A DNA stretch of 62,867 nt from contig CAIMMO010000030.1 of assembly GCA_903842595.1 (NCBI GenBank), positions 1 to 62,867 of the forward strand, given 5' to 3'. Below the pieces are notes generated by a model. That model saw nothing but the letters and a program-made list of their open reading frames with translations. It was not told the DNA's origin and made no database searches. Source of the stretch: an uncultured Alphaproteobacteria bacterium. Lineage in GTDB: Bacteria > Pseudomonadota > Alphaproteobacteria > Caulobacterales > Hyphomonadaceae. Both the position numbers and the translations under genes were made by a program. Below are positions 34,429 to 41,991 of the stretch, in pieces (the first letter of the stretch is position 1; each line of letters begins with the position of its first letter).

Positions 34429-34446
34429 ATAGGAATTACATCCTAT
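34429..34446. promoter_or_regulatory. Operator candidate ATAGGA-N6-TCCTAT
   Basis: Perfect 6-base arms ATAGGA (34429-34434) and TCCTAT (34441-34446) flank ATTACA, 33 bases upstream of the S24 repressor start, in the AT-rich part of the divergent gap with the CorC-type gene. The position and symmetry fit autoregulation by the repressor. Confidence 0.5.
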
Positions 34447-34599
34447 TTTCAACGGTTTGGCGACAAGGGCGCGTGGGAGACGAAATTCGCAGATTGAGGT
34501 CACGCCGCTGAATTCATGTATTTTTCCGTTGGATAGCTCCGGGCAAGGCCAGTGCTGGCTGTTGAACGCCCGCGGCAAGTATCGCAAAAGGGGGGCTCT

Positions 34600-34642
34600 C
34601 GTGCGCCCTGCGGCGCGTGAAAGCACACGGCCTTCCTGGCCG
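34600..34642 (+). other. Double-hairpin leader before the CorC-type gene
   Basis: The first stem pairs 34600-34607 with 34612-34619 (core GCGCC/GGCGC, loop CTGC, extended by wobble pairs). The second pairs 34628-34632 with 34638-34642 (CGGCC/GGCCG, loop TTCCT). The gene's ATG follows eight bases later. I cannot match the leader to a known metal or nucleotide riboswitch. Confidence 0.3.
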
Positions 34643-34650
34643 CGGAGCCT

Positions 34651-35955
34651 ATGGAACTCACGATCCTTTTTTTCCTCGTCCTGCTCAATGGCGTTTTCGC
34701 GCTGTCGGAGATGGCGATTGTTTCATCCCGCCGGCCACGCCTGAAGGCGATGGCGGACAAGGGGAATGTCGGCGCGAAGGTGGCGCTCAAGCTTCTCGAT
34801 GATCCATCGAAGCTGCTGTCCACCGTGCAGATCGGCATCACGGCGATCGGGGTAATCGCGGGCGCCTATGGTGCTACGTCGCTGGCGGACGACCTGACCC
34901 CATGGGTGGCAGGCCTGCATGCCTCTATCGAACCTCACGCTTCAGCGATCGCATTCGGCGTCGTCATCGCGTTCACGACCTTCCTGTCGCTGATCCTGGG
35001 TGAGTTGATTCCCAAGCGCATCGCCCTTGCGGCGCCTGAGCCCATGGCCGCTGCGATGGCGCCAGCGATGGCCCTGCTCGCAAGGGTGGCCTCGCCGCTG
35101 GTCTGGTTGCTTCGGGCGGTCACGGAAGGCTTCCTCACGATCTTCGGCCTGAACCGGACGCGGCAGGAAGACGTCACCGAGGAGGAGCTTCATTCGCTCA
35201 TCGTCGAAGGCGAGAAGGCCGGCGTGATCGAAGAGGAAGAACGGGAAATGATCCAGGGCGTGATGCGCCTTGGCGACCGCTCGGTGAAAACCATCATGAC
35301 GCCGCGCACCGAAATGGTGTGGCTGGATCCGGAGCAGGACCGGGCGGAACTTCTCAAGGAAATCCGCGAGAGCGGCCATGCGCGCTTTCCCGTAGCCAAG
35401 GGCGACGCGGACGAGATTGTCGGCATCGTGCAGGCGAAGGAACTGTTCCTGCACCTGGCCCAGACCGGCAAGATCGATCTGACTGCTGTAATGCACACGC
35501 CACTATTCGTGCCGGAGACCATGCCGGTTCTGCGTCTGCTGGACGCCATGAAGGGCAATGTTGTCCGCATGGCGATCGTGTCCGACGAATACGGTTCGGT
35601 GCTTGGTCTGGTGACGGCAACCGACCTGCTGGAGTCGATCGCCGGTGACGATGCGCTGGACCACGAGGATGCCCTTTCGCCGCCAGTGCTGCGCGACGAT
35701 GGCAGCTGGCTGGTCGACGGCATGACGCCGGTCGATGAGTTCGAGCAGCTGGTGGCCGTCAGGGGCCTCAACGACAATGAAGGCTATTCAACTGTTGCGG
35801 GTCTGGTGATGCACCTGATGCGTGCGGTGCCGAAGGAAGGCGACAAGATCGAGCAGGGCACGCTGACGTTCGAGGTCGTCGACATGGACGGTCGCCGCGT
35901 CGACAAGGTGCTGGTCCGCAAGGCCGAGCCGGTGGATGACGACCCGAGCGGGTGA
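34651..35955 (+). CDS. CorC/HlyC-family transporter (CNNM-like)
   Basis: A 434-residue protein of the CNNM/CorC group thought to move magnesium or other divalent cations. The N-terminal DUF21 membrane domain has about four helices (LTILFFLVLLNGVFALSEMA at the start and TFLSLILGELIPKRIAL later). A CBS pair occupies about 205-340 (VKTIMTPRTEMVWLDPEQD and DEYGSVLGLVTATDLLESI), and the CorC/HlyC domain ends the protein (GYSTVAGLVMHLM). The length is normal. It is divergent from the S24 repressor, so an effect of that repressor on this gene is possible. Confidence 0.93.
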   Translation: MELTILFFLVLLNGVFALSEMAIVSSRRPRLKAMADKGNVGAKVALKLLDDPSKLLSTVQIGITAIGVIAGAYGATSLADDLTPWVAGLHASIEPHASAIAFGVVIAFTTFLSLILGELIPKRIALAAPEPMAAAMAPAMALLARVASPLVWLLRAVTEGFLTIFGLNRTRQEDVTEEELHSLIVEGEKAGVIEEEEREMIQGVMRLGDRSVKTIMTPRTEMVWLDPEQDRAELLKEIRESGHARFPVAKGDADEIVGIVQAKELFLHLAQTGKIDLTAVMHTPLFVPETMPVLRLLDAMKGNVVRMAIVSDEYGSVLGLVTATDLLESIAGDDALDHEDALSPPVLRDDGSWLVDGMTPVDEFEQLVAVRGLNDNEGYSTVAGLVMHLMRAVPKEGDKIEQGTLTFEVVDMDGRRVDKVLVRKAEPVDDDPSG

Positions 35956-35957
35956 GG

Positions 35958-36980
35958 CTAGACCTCGACGCCTGCACGCTTCAGCCCGAACGCCACGATC
36001 TTGTTGAGCAGGTCTGCATAGCTGACCCCGGCATGCAGCGCGGCCTGCGCGTATTCCTGGCTTGAGGCGATCTCCGGGTTCGGGTTGGCCTCGATGAAGT
36101 AGGGAACGTTGTCTTTCGACAGGCGGAAGTCGATGCGGCAATAGCCGTCGAGTTCAAGCGTGTGGCAGATGCGCTTGGCCAGCGTGCGGATCCTGGTAAC
36201 GACGTTCGGCGGCAGGTTCTCCGCAGGTCCCTGCAGGATGCCGCGCTTCTCCTGGTAGATCGGGTCGTGCTTCACTTTCTCGGTGGCGATGGCGTGGGCC
36301 CCGTCCGCGAGATTGGAGAAGCTCAGCTCCCATACGGGCAGCACCTGAACGCGATCGTTGCCGAGGCAGCCGACATAGATTTCGCGACCGTCGATGAACT
36401 CTTCGGCGATCGCGGGTGTGTTGAGGCGCTTGTGAATGAAGGCCACGCGTTCGGCCAGCTTCTCGTCTGTGTCCACGATCGAGGCCTGCGCGATGCCGAG
36501 TGAGGCGTCTTCCCACAGGCTCTTCACGATCAGCGGAAACTTGAGACGGCCGGGACGATGAACCTTCACGCCGATCGGGAAGACGGCGAAAGCGGGCACC
36601 GGCACGCGGTGATACTTCAGGAGCTTTTTCGACAGGTCCTTGCCGCGCGCCAGCATAAGGCCGCGGGGATTGCAGCCTGTATAGGGAACACGCAGGAGTT
36701 CGAGCAGGCTGACGACGTTCTGGGCGTAGAGCGTCTCGCCGTGGAATTCCTCGAGCAGGTTGAAGACGATGTCCGGCTTCCAGTTCTCGACAGCATCGCG
36801 GATTGGCGAGAGTTCGGTCTGGACGCCGAGCATGCGGACTTCGTGTCCGTTGCCCTGCAACGTCTTCATGACATCGTATTCCGTCTTCCAGACGTAGGCT
36901 TCCTTCTCCGACAGCTCCTCCATGTTGTCGGGAGGAACCAGGTCGGGATGGGCGAGGCAGAGGATGCGGAGCGGGTTCAT
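35958..36980 (-). CDS. ATP-grasp ligase, D-Ala-D-Ala-ligase-like
   Basis: A 340-residue ATP-grasp enzyme. Motifs: PDIVFNLLEEFHGE and LRVPYTGCNPRGLMLARGKD in the N-terminal part, then FPLIVKSLWEDASLG (ATP), EEFIDGREIYVGCLG, and DFRLSKDNVPYFIEANPNPE (metal). It resembles D-alanine ligases but lies outside any cell-wall cluster. It probably joins an amino acid or peptide to an amine. The ATG at 36980 overlaps the stop of the metallopeptidase gene (ATGA). The pair forms a two-gene unit. Confidence 0.87.
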   Translation of the reverse strand: MNPLRILCLAHPDLVPPDNMEELSEKEAYVWKTEYDVMKTLQGNGHEVRMLGVQTELSPIRDAVENWKPDIVFNLLEEFHGETLYAQNVVSLLELLRVPYTGCNPRGLMLARGKDLSKKLLKYHRVPVPAFAVFPIGVKVHRPGRLKFPLIVKSLWEDASLGIAQASIVDTDEKLAERVAFIHKRLNTPAIAEEFIDGREIYVGCLGNDRVQVLPVWELSFSNLADGAHAIATEKVKHDPIYQEKRGILQGPAENLPPNVVTRIRTLAKRICHTLELDGYCRIDFRLSKDNVPYFIEANPNPEIASSQEYAQAALHAGVSYADLLNKIVAFGLKRAGVEV

Positions 36981-38008
36981 ACCGCGAACCACTGCCTCCG
37001 CGAGGCGTGTAGCTGGTGAACGACCTTGTTGTTGAGCAGGCGGACCATGGCGTTGCGGAGCTCGTGTTCGCGTCCCGCCGACCTGAGCTTCAGAGCGCGG
37101 GCGCGGCTCGCAAGCAGATCGATCGTGTTGTCGAGCGCCAGCTGGTAGGCGCCGGAAATACGCCAGGCGGCTTCACGGATGCGGGTGCGATTGCTTCGGA
37201 TGAAGGATGAGGCCGTGGGCCTGTGGGCATGCCGAGGGTCGGCTGAGAATATCCGCTGCAGATCCCTGTCGTAGCGGGTGTCGGTATCGACGGCATACCA
37301 GGCGAGCTTCTGTTCGTAGTGCTCGGCCAGGGTACGGTTGAGGCGATGGGCGGGGTCGACTTCGAGGCGGCGGGTAAGGCCTGCCTTTGTGCCAGCGATT
37401 TCGCCCATCAGGGTGTCGACGTATTCGAGCTTGGCGAGGGCGCCGGGCCATTCGGCGTAGCGCTGGCGCCAGTTGACACGCGGGCTGAGCCAGAGGGCGA
37501 AGGTCTCGGCGAAGTCTTCGTCCGGATGGCTCTGGGCGTACCAGCGGGGAAGGTGCTGCACGAAGTTCCGGCTGTTCGGGTTCGGGCGATAGCTTTCCGG
37601 ATAGGCGGTCGACGACCGGCCGAACGTGTCCTGCCATTTGCGGCGGCGATGCAGGGCGTAGGCATGCTGGACGATGTGGCCGGCCTCGTGCCGCAGGATC
37701 TGCATGGCCTGGCGCTCGGTGCCGCCTTCGACGTCCTTGAACATCTTGCGCTCGAGGCGGGCAAGGCGGGGATGGGCGAGATAGAAGGGAACGGCGATGC
37801 CGGGCGTGGTGTCCGGGCTGAACCATTCGTCGGAAATCCAGGCATGGGCCTGAACGAGGCCGCGGCGTTTCAGTTCGCCATTGAGGGTCTTCACGCAGGC
37901 CTGCAGCCAGGTGCCCTCGATAGACAGGTTGAGGTCCTTGAGCCGCATCTGCAGCAGTTCGTCGTCCGGCAGGAAGGACCACCAGGGCTGTCGGCTCTTC
38001 GTGCTCAT
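36977..38008 (-). CDS. Putative zinc-binding metallopeptidase
   Basis: A 343-residue protein with a zincin motif ILRHEAGHIVQHAY (HEAGH near residue 124) and a downstream DEDFAETFALW that could give the third ligand. It has no signal peptide, so it is cytosolic. Conserved-looking pieces are FSPDTTPGIAVPFYLAHPRL and WLSPRVNWRQRYAEWPG. It belongs to a group annotated as putative zinc-binding metallopeptidase; no substrate is known. The start at 38008 is the first plausible ATG before SRQPWWSFLPDDELLQ; no clear ribosome site is seen. It is coupled by overlap to the ATP-grasp gene downstream. Confidence 0.8.
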   Translation of the reverse strand: MSTKSRQPWWSFLPDDELLQMRLKDLNLSIEGTWLQACVKTLNGELKRRGLVQAHAWISDEWFSPDTTPGIAVPFYLAHPRLARLERKMFKDVEGGTERQAMQILRHEAGHIVQHAYALHRRRKWQDTFGRSSTAYPESYRPNPNSRNFVQHLPRWYAQSHPDEDFAETFALWLSPRVNWRQRYAEWPGALAKLEYVDTLMGEIAGTKAGLTRRLEVDPAHRLNRTLAEHYEQKLAWYAVDTDTRYDRDLQRIFSADPRHAHRPTASSFIRSNRTRIREAAWRISGAYQLALDNTIDLLASRARALKLRSAGREHELRNAMVRLLNNKVVHQLHASRRQWFAV

Positions 38009-38194
38009 AGACCAGAGGGTCCCGCCGCTATCACCCATCAGCCTATCCCCCGGGATGGCCGTTGTCCCGGCGCGCCGGCGCGAACGGCCCGGCAGGGCCG
38101 GACCTCACGTTTTCTGGGCGTTTTCGTGGACGGAAGCAAGCTGACGACCTCTCCGCATACGATCTGCGGACGGAACGCTTTCTAAACTATAAAT

Positions 38195-38239
38195 CCCGGC
38201 GGGCGCTTCCAAAAAAGTACGCCTGCCGGGCACTTTTTT
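38195..38239. terminator. Overlapping hairpins, candidate terminator of the SDR gene
   Basis: Two alternative stems share sequence. CCCGGCGGGCG (38195-38205) pairs with CGCCTGCCGGG (38220-38230) with one G-T pair. AAAAAAGT (38211-38218) pairs with ACTTTTTT (38232-38239). For the minus-strand SDR transcript, which ends at 38243, the A/T stem ends in a U run, as in an intrinsic terminator. Only one of the two stems can form at a time. The rest of the gap 38009-38242 holds no gene. Confidence 0.55.
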
Positions 38240-38242
38240 CAG

Positions 38243-39160
38243 TCAGACCGGGTCGTAGGGGAAGACGTCGGCCGAAGCGTCCAGCTTGAAGAAATCCGGG
38301 GCCATGGCCGGGAGGCAGGTGTCGAGGATTTTCTGGGGATTCCAGCCGGTTAGGTCCGCCATGGAGCGGATCGGGCGGGGCTGGTCGAACAGGACGATCT
38401 CGTTGCCCCGGACGCCGAAAATCTGGCTGGTGACGTGTTTCGCGCTGTCGGCGCAGAGGGCGACGGCCAGCTGGGCGACCTGGTCGGCGCGCATCGCGTC
38501 CCGCATCCGGCCGACACGCTGGGCGCTGGCCTCGTCCTTGATCGGGATTGACGCGATCATGCGCGTCCAGGCGAAGGGGGCAATGACGTTTGAGCGGACG
38601 TTGTTGCGGGCGCCTTCCATGGCGACAATCCGGGAGAGGCCAACAATGCCCATCTTGGCAGCGGCATAGTTTGCCTGGCCGATGTTGCCGATCAGCCCGG
38701 AGGTGGAGGTGAACAGGACGTAGGCGCCATCCTTCTGTTCCCGAAACAGCTCGATCGAGGCGCGTGTGACGTTGAACGAGCCGCGCAGGTGGACGGCGAT
38801 CACCTTGTCCCAGTCCTCCTCGGTCATCTTGTGGAACATGGTGTCCCGCAGGATGCCGGCCGGGTTCACGATCGCATGCAGCCCGCCGAACGTGTCCTTC
38901 GCCTGCTCGATCATGCGCTGGACGGACGTGTAGTCAGCCACGCTGTCGGAGTTGGAGGCCGCCTCGCCGCCGGCGGCGCGGATCTCACGGCACACCTGTT
39001 CGGCAGGGCCGGCTGAGCCTTCGTCGCCGCCGGTGAGGCCGCCGCCGAGATCGTTGACCACGACCTTCGCGCCTTCGCGTGCGAGGAGAAGTGCGGTCTC
39101 CTTGCCGATGCCGTTGCCCCCGCCAGTGACGAGGACGACCTTGTCTTCGAGCACACCCAT
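38243..39160 (-). CDS. Short-chain dehydrogenase/reductase
   Basis: A 305-residue NAD(P)-dependent oxidoreductase. The cofactor motif is VTGGGNGIGKETAL, and the adenine-side piece is VNDLGGGLTGGDEG. The catalytic residues lie in FTSTSGLIGN (Ser) and NYAAAKMGI (YxxxK with Y and K). It resembles the 3-hydroxyacyl-CoA dehydrogenase-like SDRs related to the N-terminal part of peroxisomal multifunctional enzyme 2, so lipid beta-oxidation is a possible role. The start at 39160 has a strong AGGAGG nine bases upstream; the frame to 39229 is not needed. Confidence 0.9.
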   Translation of the reverse strand: MGVLEDKVVLVTGGGNGIGKETALLLAREGAKVVVNDLGGGLTGGDEGSAGPAEQVCREIRAAGGEAASNSDSVADYTSVQRMIEQAKDTFGGLHAIVNPAGILRDTMFHKMTEEDWDKVIAVHLRGSFNVTRASIELFREQKDGAYVLFTSTSGLIGNIGQANYAAAKMGIVGLSRIVAMEGARNNVRSNVIAPFAWTRMIASIPIKDEASAQRVGRMRDAMRADQVAQLAVALCADSAKHVTSQIFGVRGNEIVLFDQPRPIRSMADLTGWNPQKILDTCLPAMAPDFFKLDASADVFPYDPV

Positions 39161-39421
39161 GGAAGTTTCCTCCTGATTTTTCCGGTTAATCAGCACGGCG
39201 CGGCCGTCCAGAGAAACCCCGTCCCACAATTTTTCTTGCGCAGGGGGGCAAGTGATCCTATTTGCACCCGCCTAAAACCGGCTGCGCGAAGGGCCCCCGA
39301 TTCCTTAAATGGGTTTGGGGGGAAGACGGCGACCAGCGGTGACAAGCTGACCTGGGCTGATCTCAAAAGAGAGAGGCTGCGGTCGTTGGTTCGTCACTCT
39401 CGTCTTCGGAGCCTTGGCCCC

Positions 39422-39934
39422 ATGTCTGTGCCCGCCGCCACGATCCCCGCCTATTCCATTTCGCTCGATGCGCCTGAGCATGCTGCCGCCGTCGAGGCGC
39501 TGTATGACGACGTGTTCGGCCCCGGCCGCTTCGCCAAGACGGCCGAGCGCCTGCGCGAGGGCAACAGCAAGATTGTCGACGCGAGCCTTGTCGCCGTCGA
39601 CAGCGAGGGCCTCACCGGCGTCGTGCGCGTCTGGCCGGTCACCGTGGGCGAGACGGGCCGCGCGGCGTTCCTCGGACCGATCGCTGTGGCCGAGCGCCGG
39701 CGTGGCAATGGCGTGGCGTTCAAGCTGATGGAGCGCGCGATCGGCGTGTGCCGCGAGCAGGGCTATGCCGCCGTGATCCTGGTGGGCGATCTCGACTACT
39801 ATGATCGCTTCGGGTTCAAATCGGCGGAGGGGCGATTCCAGTTGCCGGGCCCGGTCAACCAGAAGCGCGTGCTGATCCGTGACCTGTCTGAGCGTGCGGG
39901 CAAGCTGGCGGGCATGCTGGGTGTGCCACGGTAA
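39422..39934 (+). CDS. GNAT-family N-acetyltransferase
   Basis: A 170-residue acetyltransferase. The acetyl-CoA loop is AVAERRRGNGVAFKLMERAI, the following strand is AAVILVGDLDYYDRFGFKSA, and the N-terminal half begins LDAPEHAAAVEALYDDVFGP. It resembles YhbS-type GNATs. The start at 39422 is the first ATG adjacent to the fold; the upstream 62 codons of the open frame are probably leader. It converges on the membrane-protein gene ending at 39944. The substrate is unknown. Confidence 0.88.
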   Translation: MSVPAATIPAYSISLDAPEHAAAVEALYDDVFGPGRFAKTAERLREGNSKIVDASLVAVDSEGLTGVVRVWPVTVGETGRAAFLGPIAVAERRRGNGVAFKLMERAIGVCREQGYAAVILVGDLDYYDRFGFKSAEGRFQLPGPVNQKRVLIRDLSERAGKLAGMLGVPR

Positions 39935-39943
39935 GCTACGACT

Positions 39944-41989
39944 TCAACGCCCCTCGCGCCGCCACGCGAGCATCATGAACGCGCAGGCCAGCAGCATGCC
40001 GACGACGCCTGGTAGCAGCGTCGTGCTCTCTGTCGCACGGACAGCGTAGGCTTCGCGGCGGCGGAGGCCGTACCAGTCGGCGGCGGCGGCCGGGCCGCGT
40101 TCGCCAACGCGCTGCAGGCGGGGCATGTTGGGCGTGCCGTCGGCGCCGAGGCGGTAGACGCCGCCGAGCGTGGCGTTGGCGAGCGGTTGAACCTTCTCCG
40201 TCGTGGCGCGCAGGTCGAGATATTCGCGCGGGTGTGTCGGGCCGCGCAGGGTGACGGCGTTGAGCTTGCCGCTGGTCGCGCGATAAAGGCCGAGTTCAGA
40301 GGCGGGCGTTGCGGCCTGATAGATGCCGGGCGAGACCAGCGTCCACGGCGTTTCGACTTCGACGCCGTCCGGGCCGAGCATCTTCAGCGGCGGGGGCGAG
40401 TCCGATAGTGTCTGGAGGCGAGCCTTCACTTCTGAAGAAGCGCCGGCTTCCAGCGTGAGCAGTTCTTCCTCGAGTTCGGGTTCCTTCATCAGCCAGTGCG
40501 CCGTGCGGCGGATGAGTTCGGCGTAGGGGCCGCCACCTTCATAGCCGCGCGCCCAGAGCCACAGCTGGTCTGACATCACGCTGGCCACGCGGCCCTTGCC
40601 GACGCGATTGAGCAGCAGCAGGGGCGAGCCATTGGGCGTCTGCATCAGGGCTTCGGAATTGCCCTGTTCGAGTTTCATGTAGCGCATCCACGGGCCCCAG
40701 CCTTCGGTCGAGAGCGTGGCGGTGACGGAGTGGCGCTTGCCCAGTGCTGTCAGCTGGGGAATGAAACGCCCATCGACCATCTCGCCGGTTGCGCGGCCAG
40801 GCAGCACGCCGCCGAGGGGCGTGTTGTAGAGCATGTAGGCGCCGGGATAGGGTGGGCCCGAGGCGATGAGCAGCGCGCCGCCCTGTTCGACATAGCGCGC
40901 GACGCGATTGAGATACGCTTCTTCGAGCACGGCGGGGCGAAGTTCGTGGTCGAAGATCACGAGGTCAAACTCGTTGAGTTTTTCGCGAAACAGCTGGGCC
41001 TTCGGGAAGGCGATGAGCGCGATCTCTTCGGTCGGCACGTTGTCGGACTTGTGGGGCGGACGAAGGATGGTGAAGTGGACGAGGTCCACGGCAGGGTCCG
41101 ACTTCAGCAGGTCGCGCCAGACACGGGCGCCGGCGTGGGGTTCGCCTGTGACCAGAAGCACGCGAAGGCGGTCCTGCACGCCGGAGATGCGGGCTGAGGC
41201 CAGATTATTGGCGAGCGTCAGTTCGTTGGGGATGCCGTCGACCGACAGCACGATCAGGTTCTCGCCGCGTCTGCGCAGGGTGAACGGCATCATCTGCGGC
41301 TCGCCGACGCGGATGGTCTGGCTGGGCTGTTGCTCGCCATTGATGGTGACGCCGACTTCGACCGTCTCTGCGGTTGGGTCGTTGACGCGCACGCGCATCT
41401 CGACGCGCTGGTCGATTATGGAGAATGAGGGGACGGACTGGATCTCGATATTGCGGTCGATCTCGTCGTCGCCGCCGACGATCATTGCGTGGACCGGGCC
41501 GAGCTGGACAGCGTCTGAGGTATCTTCCGGGATGTCGTGGATCTGGCCGTCAGTGATCATCACGGCGCCGGCGATGCGATCACGCGGGACATCCGAGAGG
41601 GCTGATTGCAGCGCTATGTACATATCGGTGCCATCGGCGCCGGGGTCCGTCTCGGCGATGCGGAGTTCGAGGTTCTCGTCGGCTTCGAGGTCGCGGCGGA
41701 GGCCCTCGTAGGCGGCCTGGGCGGTTTCGGTGCGACCGCGGAAGTTCATGCTTTCCGAGCGGTCCATGATGACGGCGACGACGTCTTTCAGGGGTTCGCG
41801 CTGTTCCTCGATCCAGAGCGGGTTGGCGAGGGCGAGGGTGAGGACGGTTAGGGCGAGGGCGCGGAAGAGCCATGCCTTGCCGCGATAGACGACATAGGCG
41901 CCCCATAGCGCGAATGCGCCGCCGGCAAGCACGAAGAGTGCGATCCAGGGGATGAGCGGGTCGAAGCCGAGGCGGGACGCATCCATCAT
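39944..41989 (-). CDS. Membrane protein with vWA-like and glutamine-amidotransferase-like regions
   Basis: A 681-residue protein. Two membrane helices near 14-32 and 40-58 are followed by a vWA-like region (VVAVIMDRSESMNFRGR) from about 68. A beta-rich region comes next, then a class I amidotransferase-like region near 275-480 (LRVLLVTGEPHAGARVW and GGALLIASGPPYPGAYML) without an obvious catalytic Cys. One C-terminal helix lies near 660 (LLPGVVGMLLACAFMMLAW). It sits at the end of a MoxR - DUF58 - DUF4159 block, a typical arrangement in Alphaproteobacteria. The function is thought to concern envelope integrity, without firm proof. The upstream stop lies only two bases away. Confidence 0.8.
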   Translation of the reverse strand: MMDASRLGFDPLIPWIALFVLAGGAFALWGAYVVYRGKAWLFRALALTVLTLALANPLWIEEQREPLKDVVAVIMDRSESMNFRGRTETAQAAYEGLRRDLEADENLELRIAETDPGADGTDMYIALQSALSDVPRDRIAGAVMITDGQIHDIPEDTSDAVQLGPVHAMIVGGDDEIDRNIEIQSVPSFSIIDQRVEMRVRVNDPTAETVEVGVTINGEQQPSQTIRVGEPQMMPFTLRRRGENLIVLSVDGIPNELTLANNLASARISGVQDRLRVLLVTGEPHAGARVWRDLLKSDPAVDLVHFTILRPPHKSDNVPTEEIALIAFPKAQLFREKLNEFDLVIFDHELRPAVLEEAYLNRVARYVEQGGALLIASGPPYPGAYMLYNTPLGGVLPGRATGEMVDGRFIPQLTALGKRHSVTATLSTEGWGPWMRYMKLEQGNSEALMQTPNGSPLLLLNRVGKGRVASVMSDQLWLWARGYEGGGPYAELIRRTAHWLMKEPELEEELLTLEAGASSEVKARLQTLSDSPPPLKMLGPDGVEVETPWTLVSPGIYQAATPASELGLYRATSGKLNAVTLRGPTHPREYLDLRATTEKVQPLANATLGGVYRLGADGTPNMPRLQRVGERGPAAAADWYGLRRREAYAVRATESTTLLPGVVGMLLACAFMMLAWRREGR

Positions 41990-41991
41990 GG

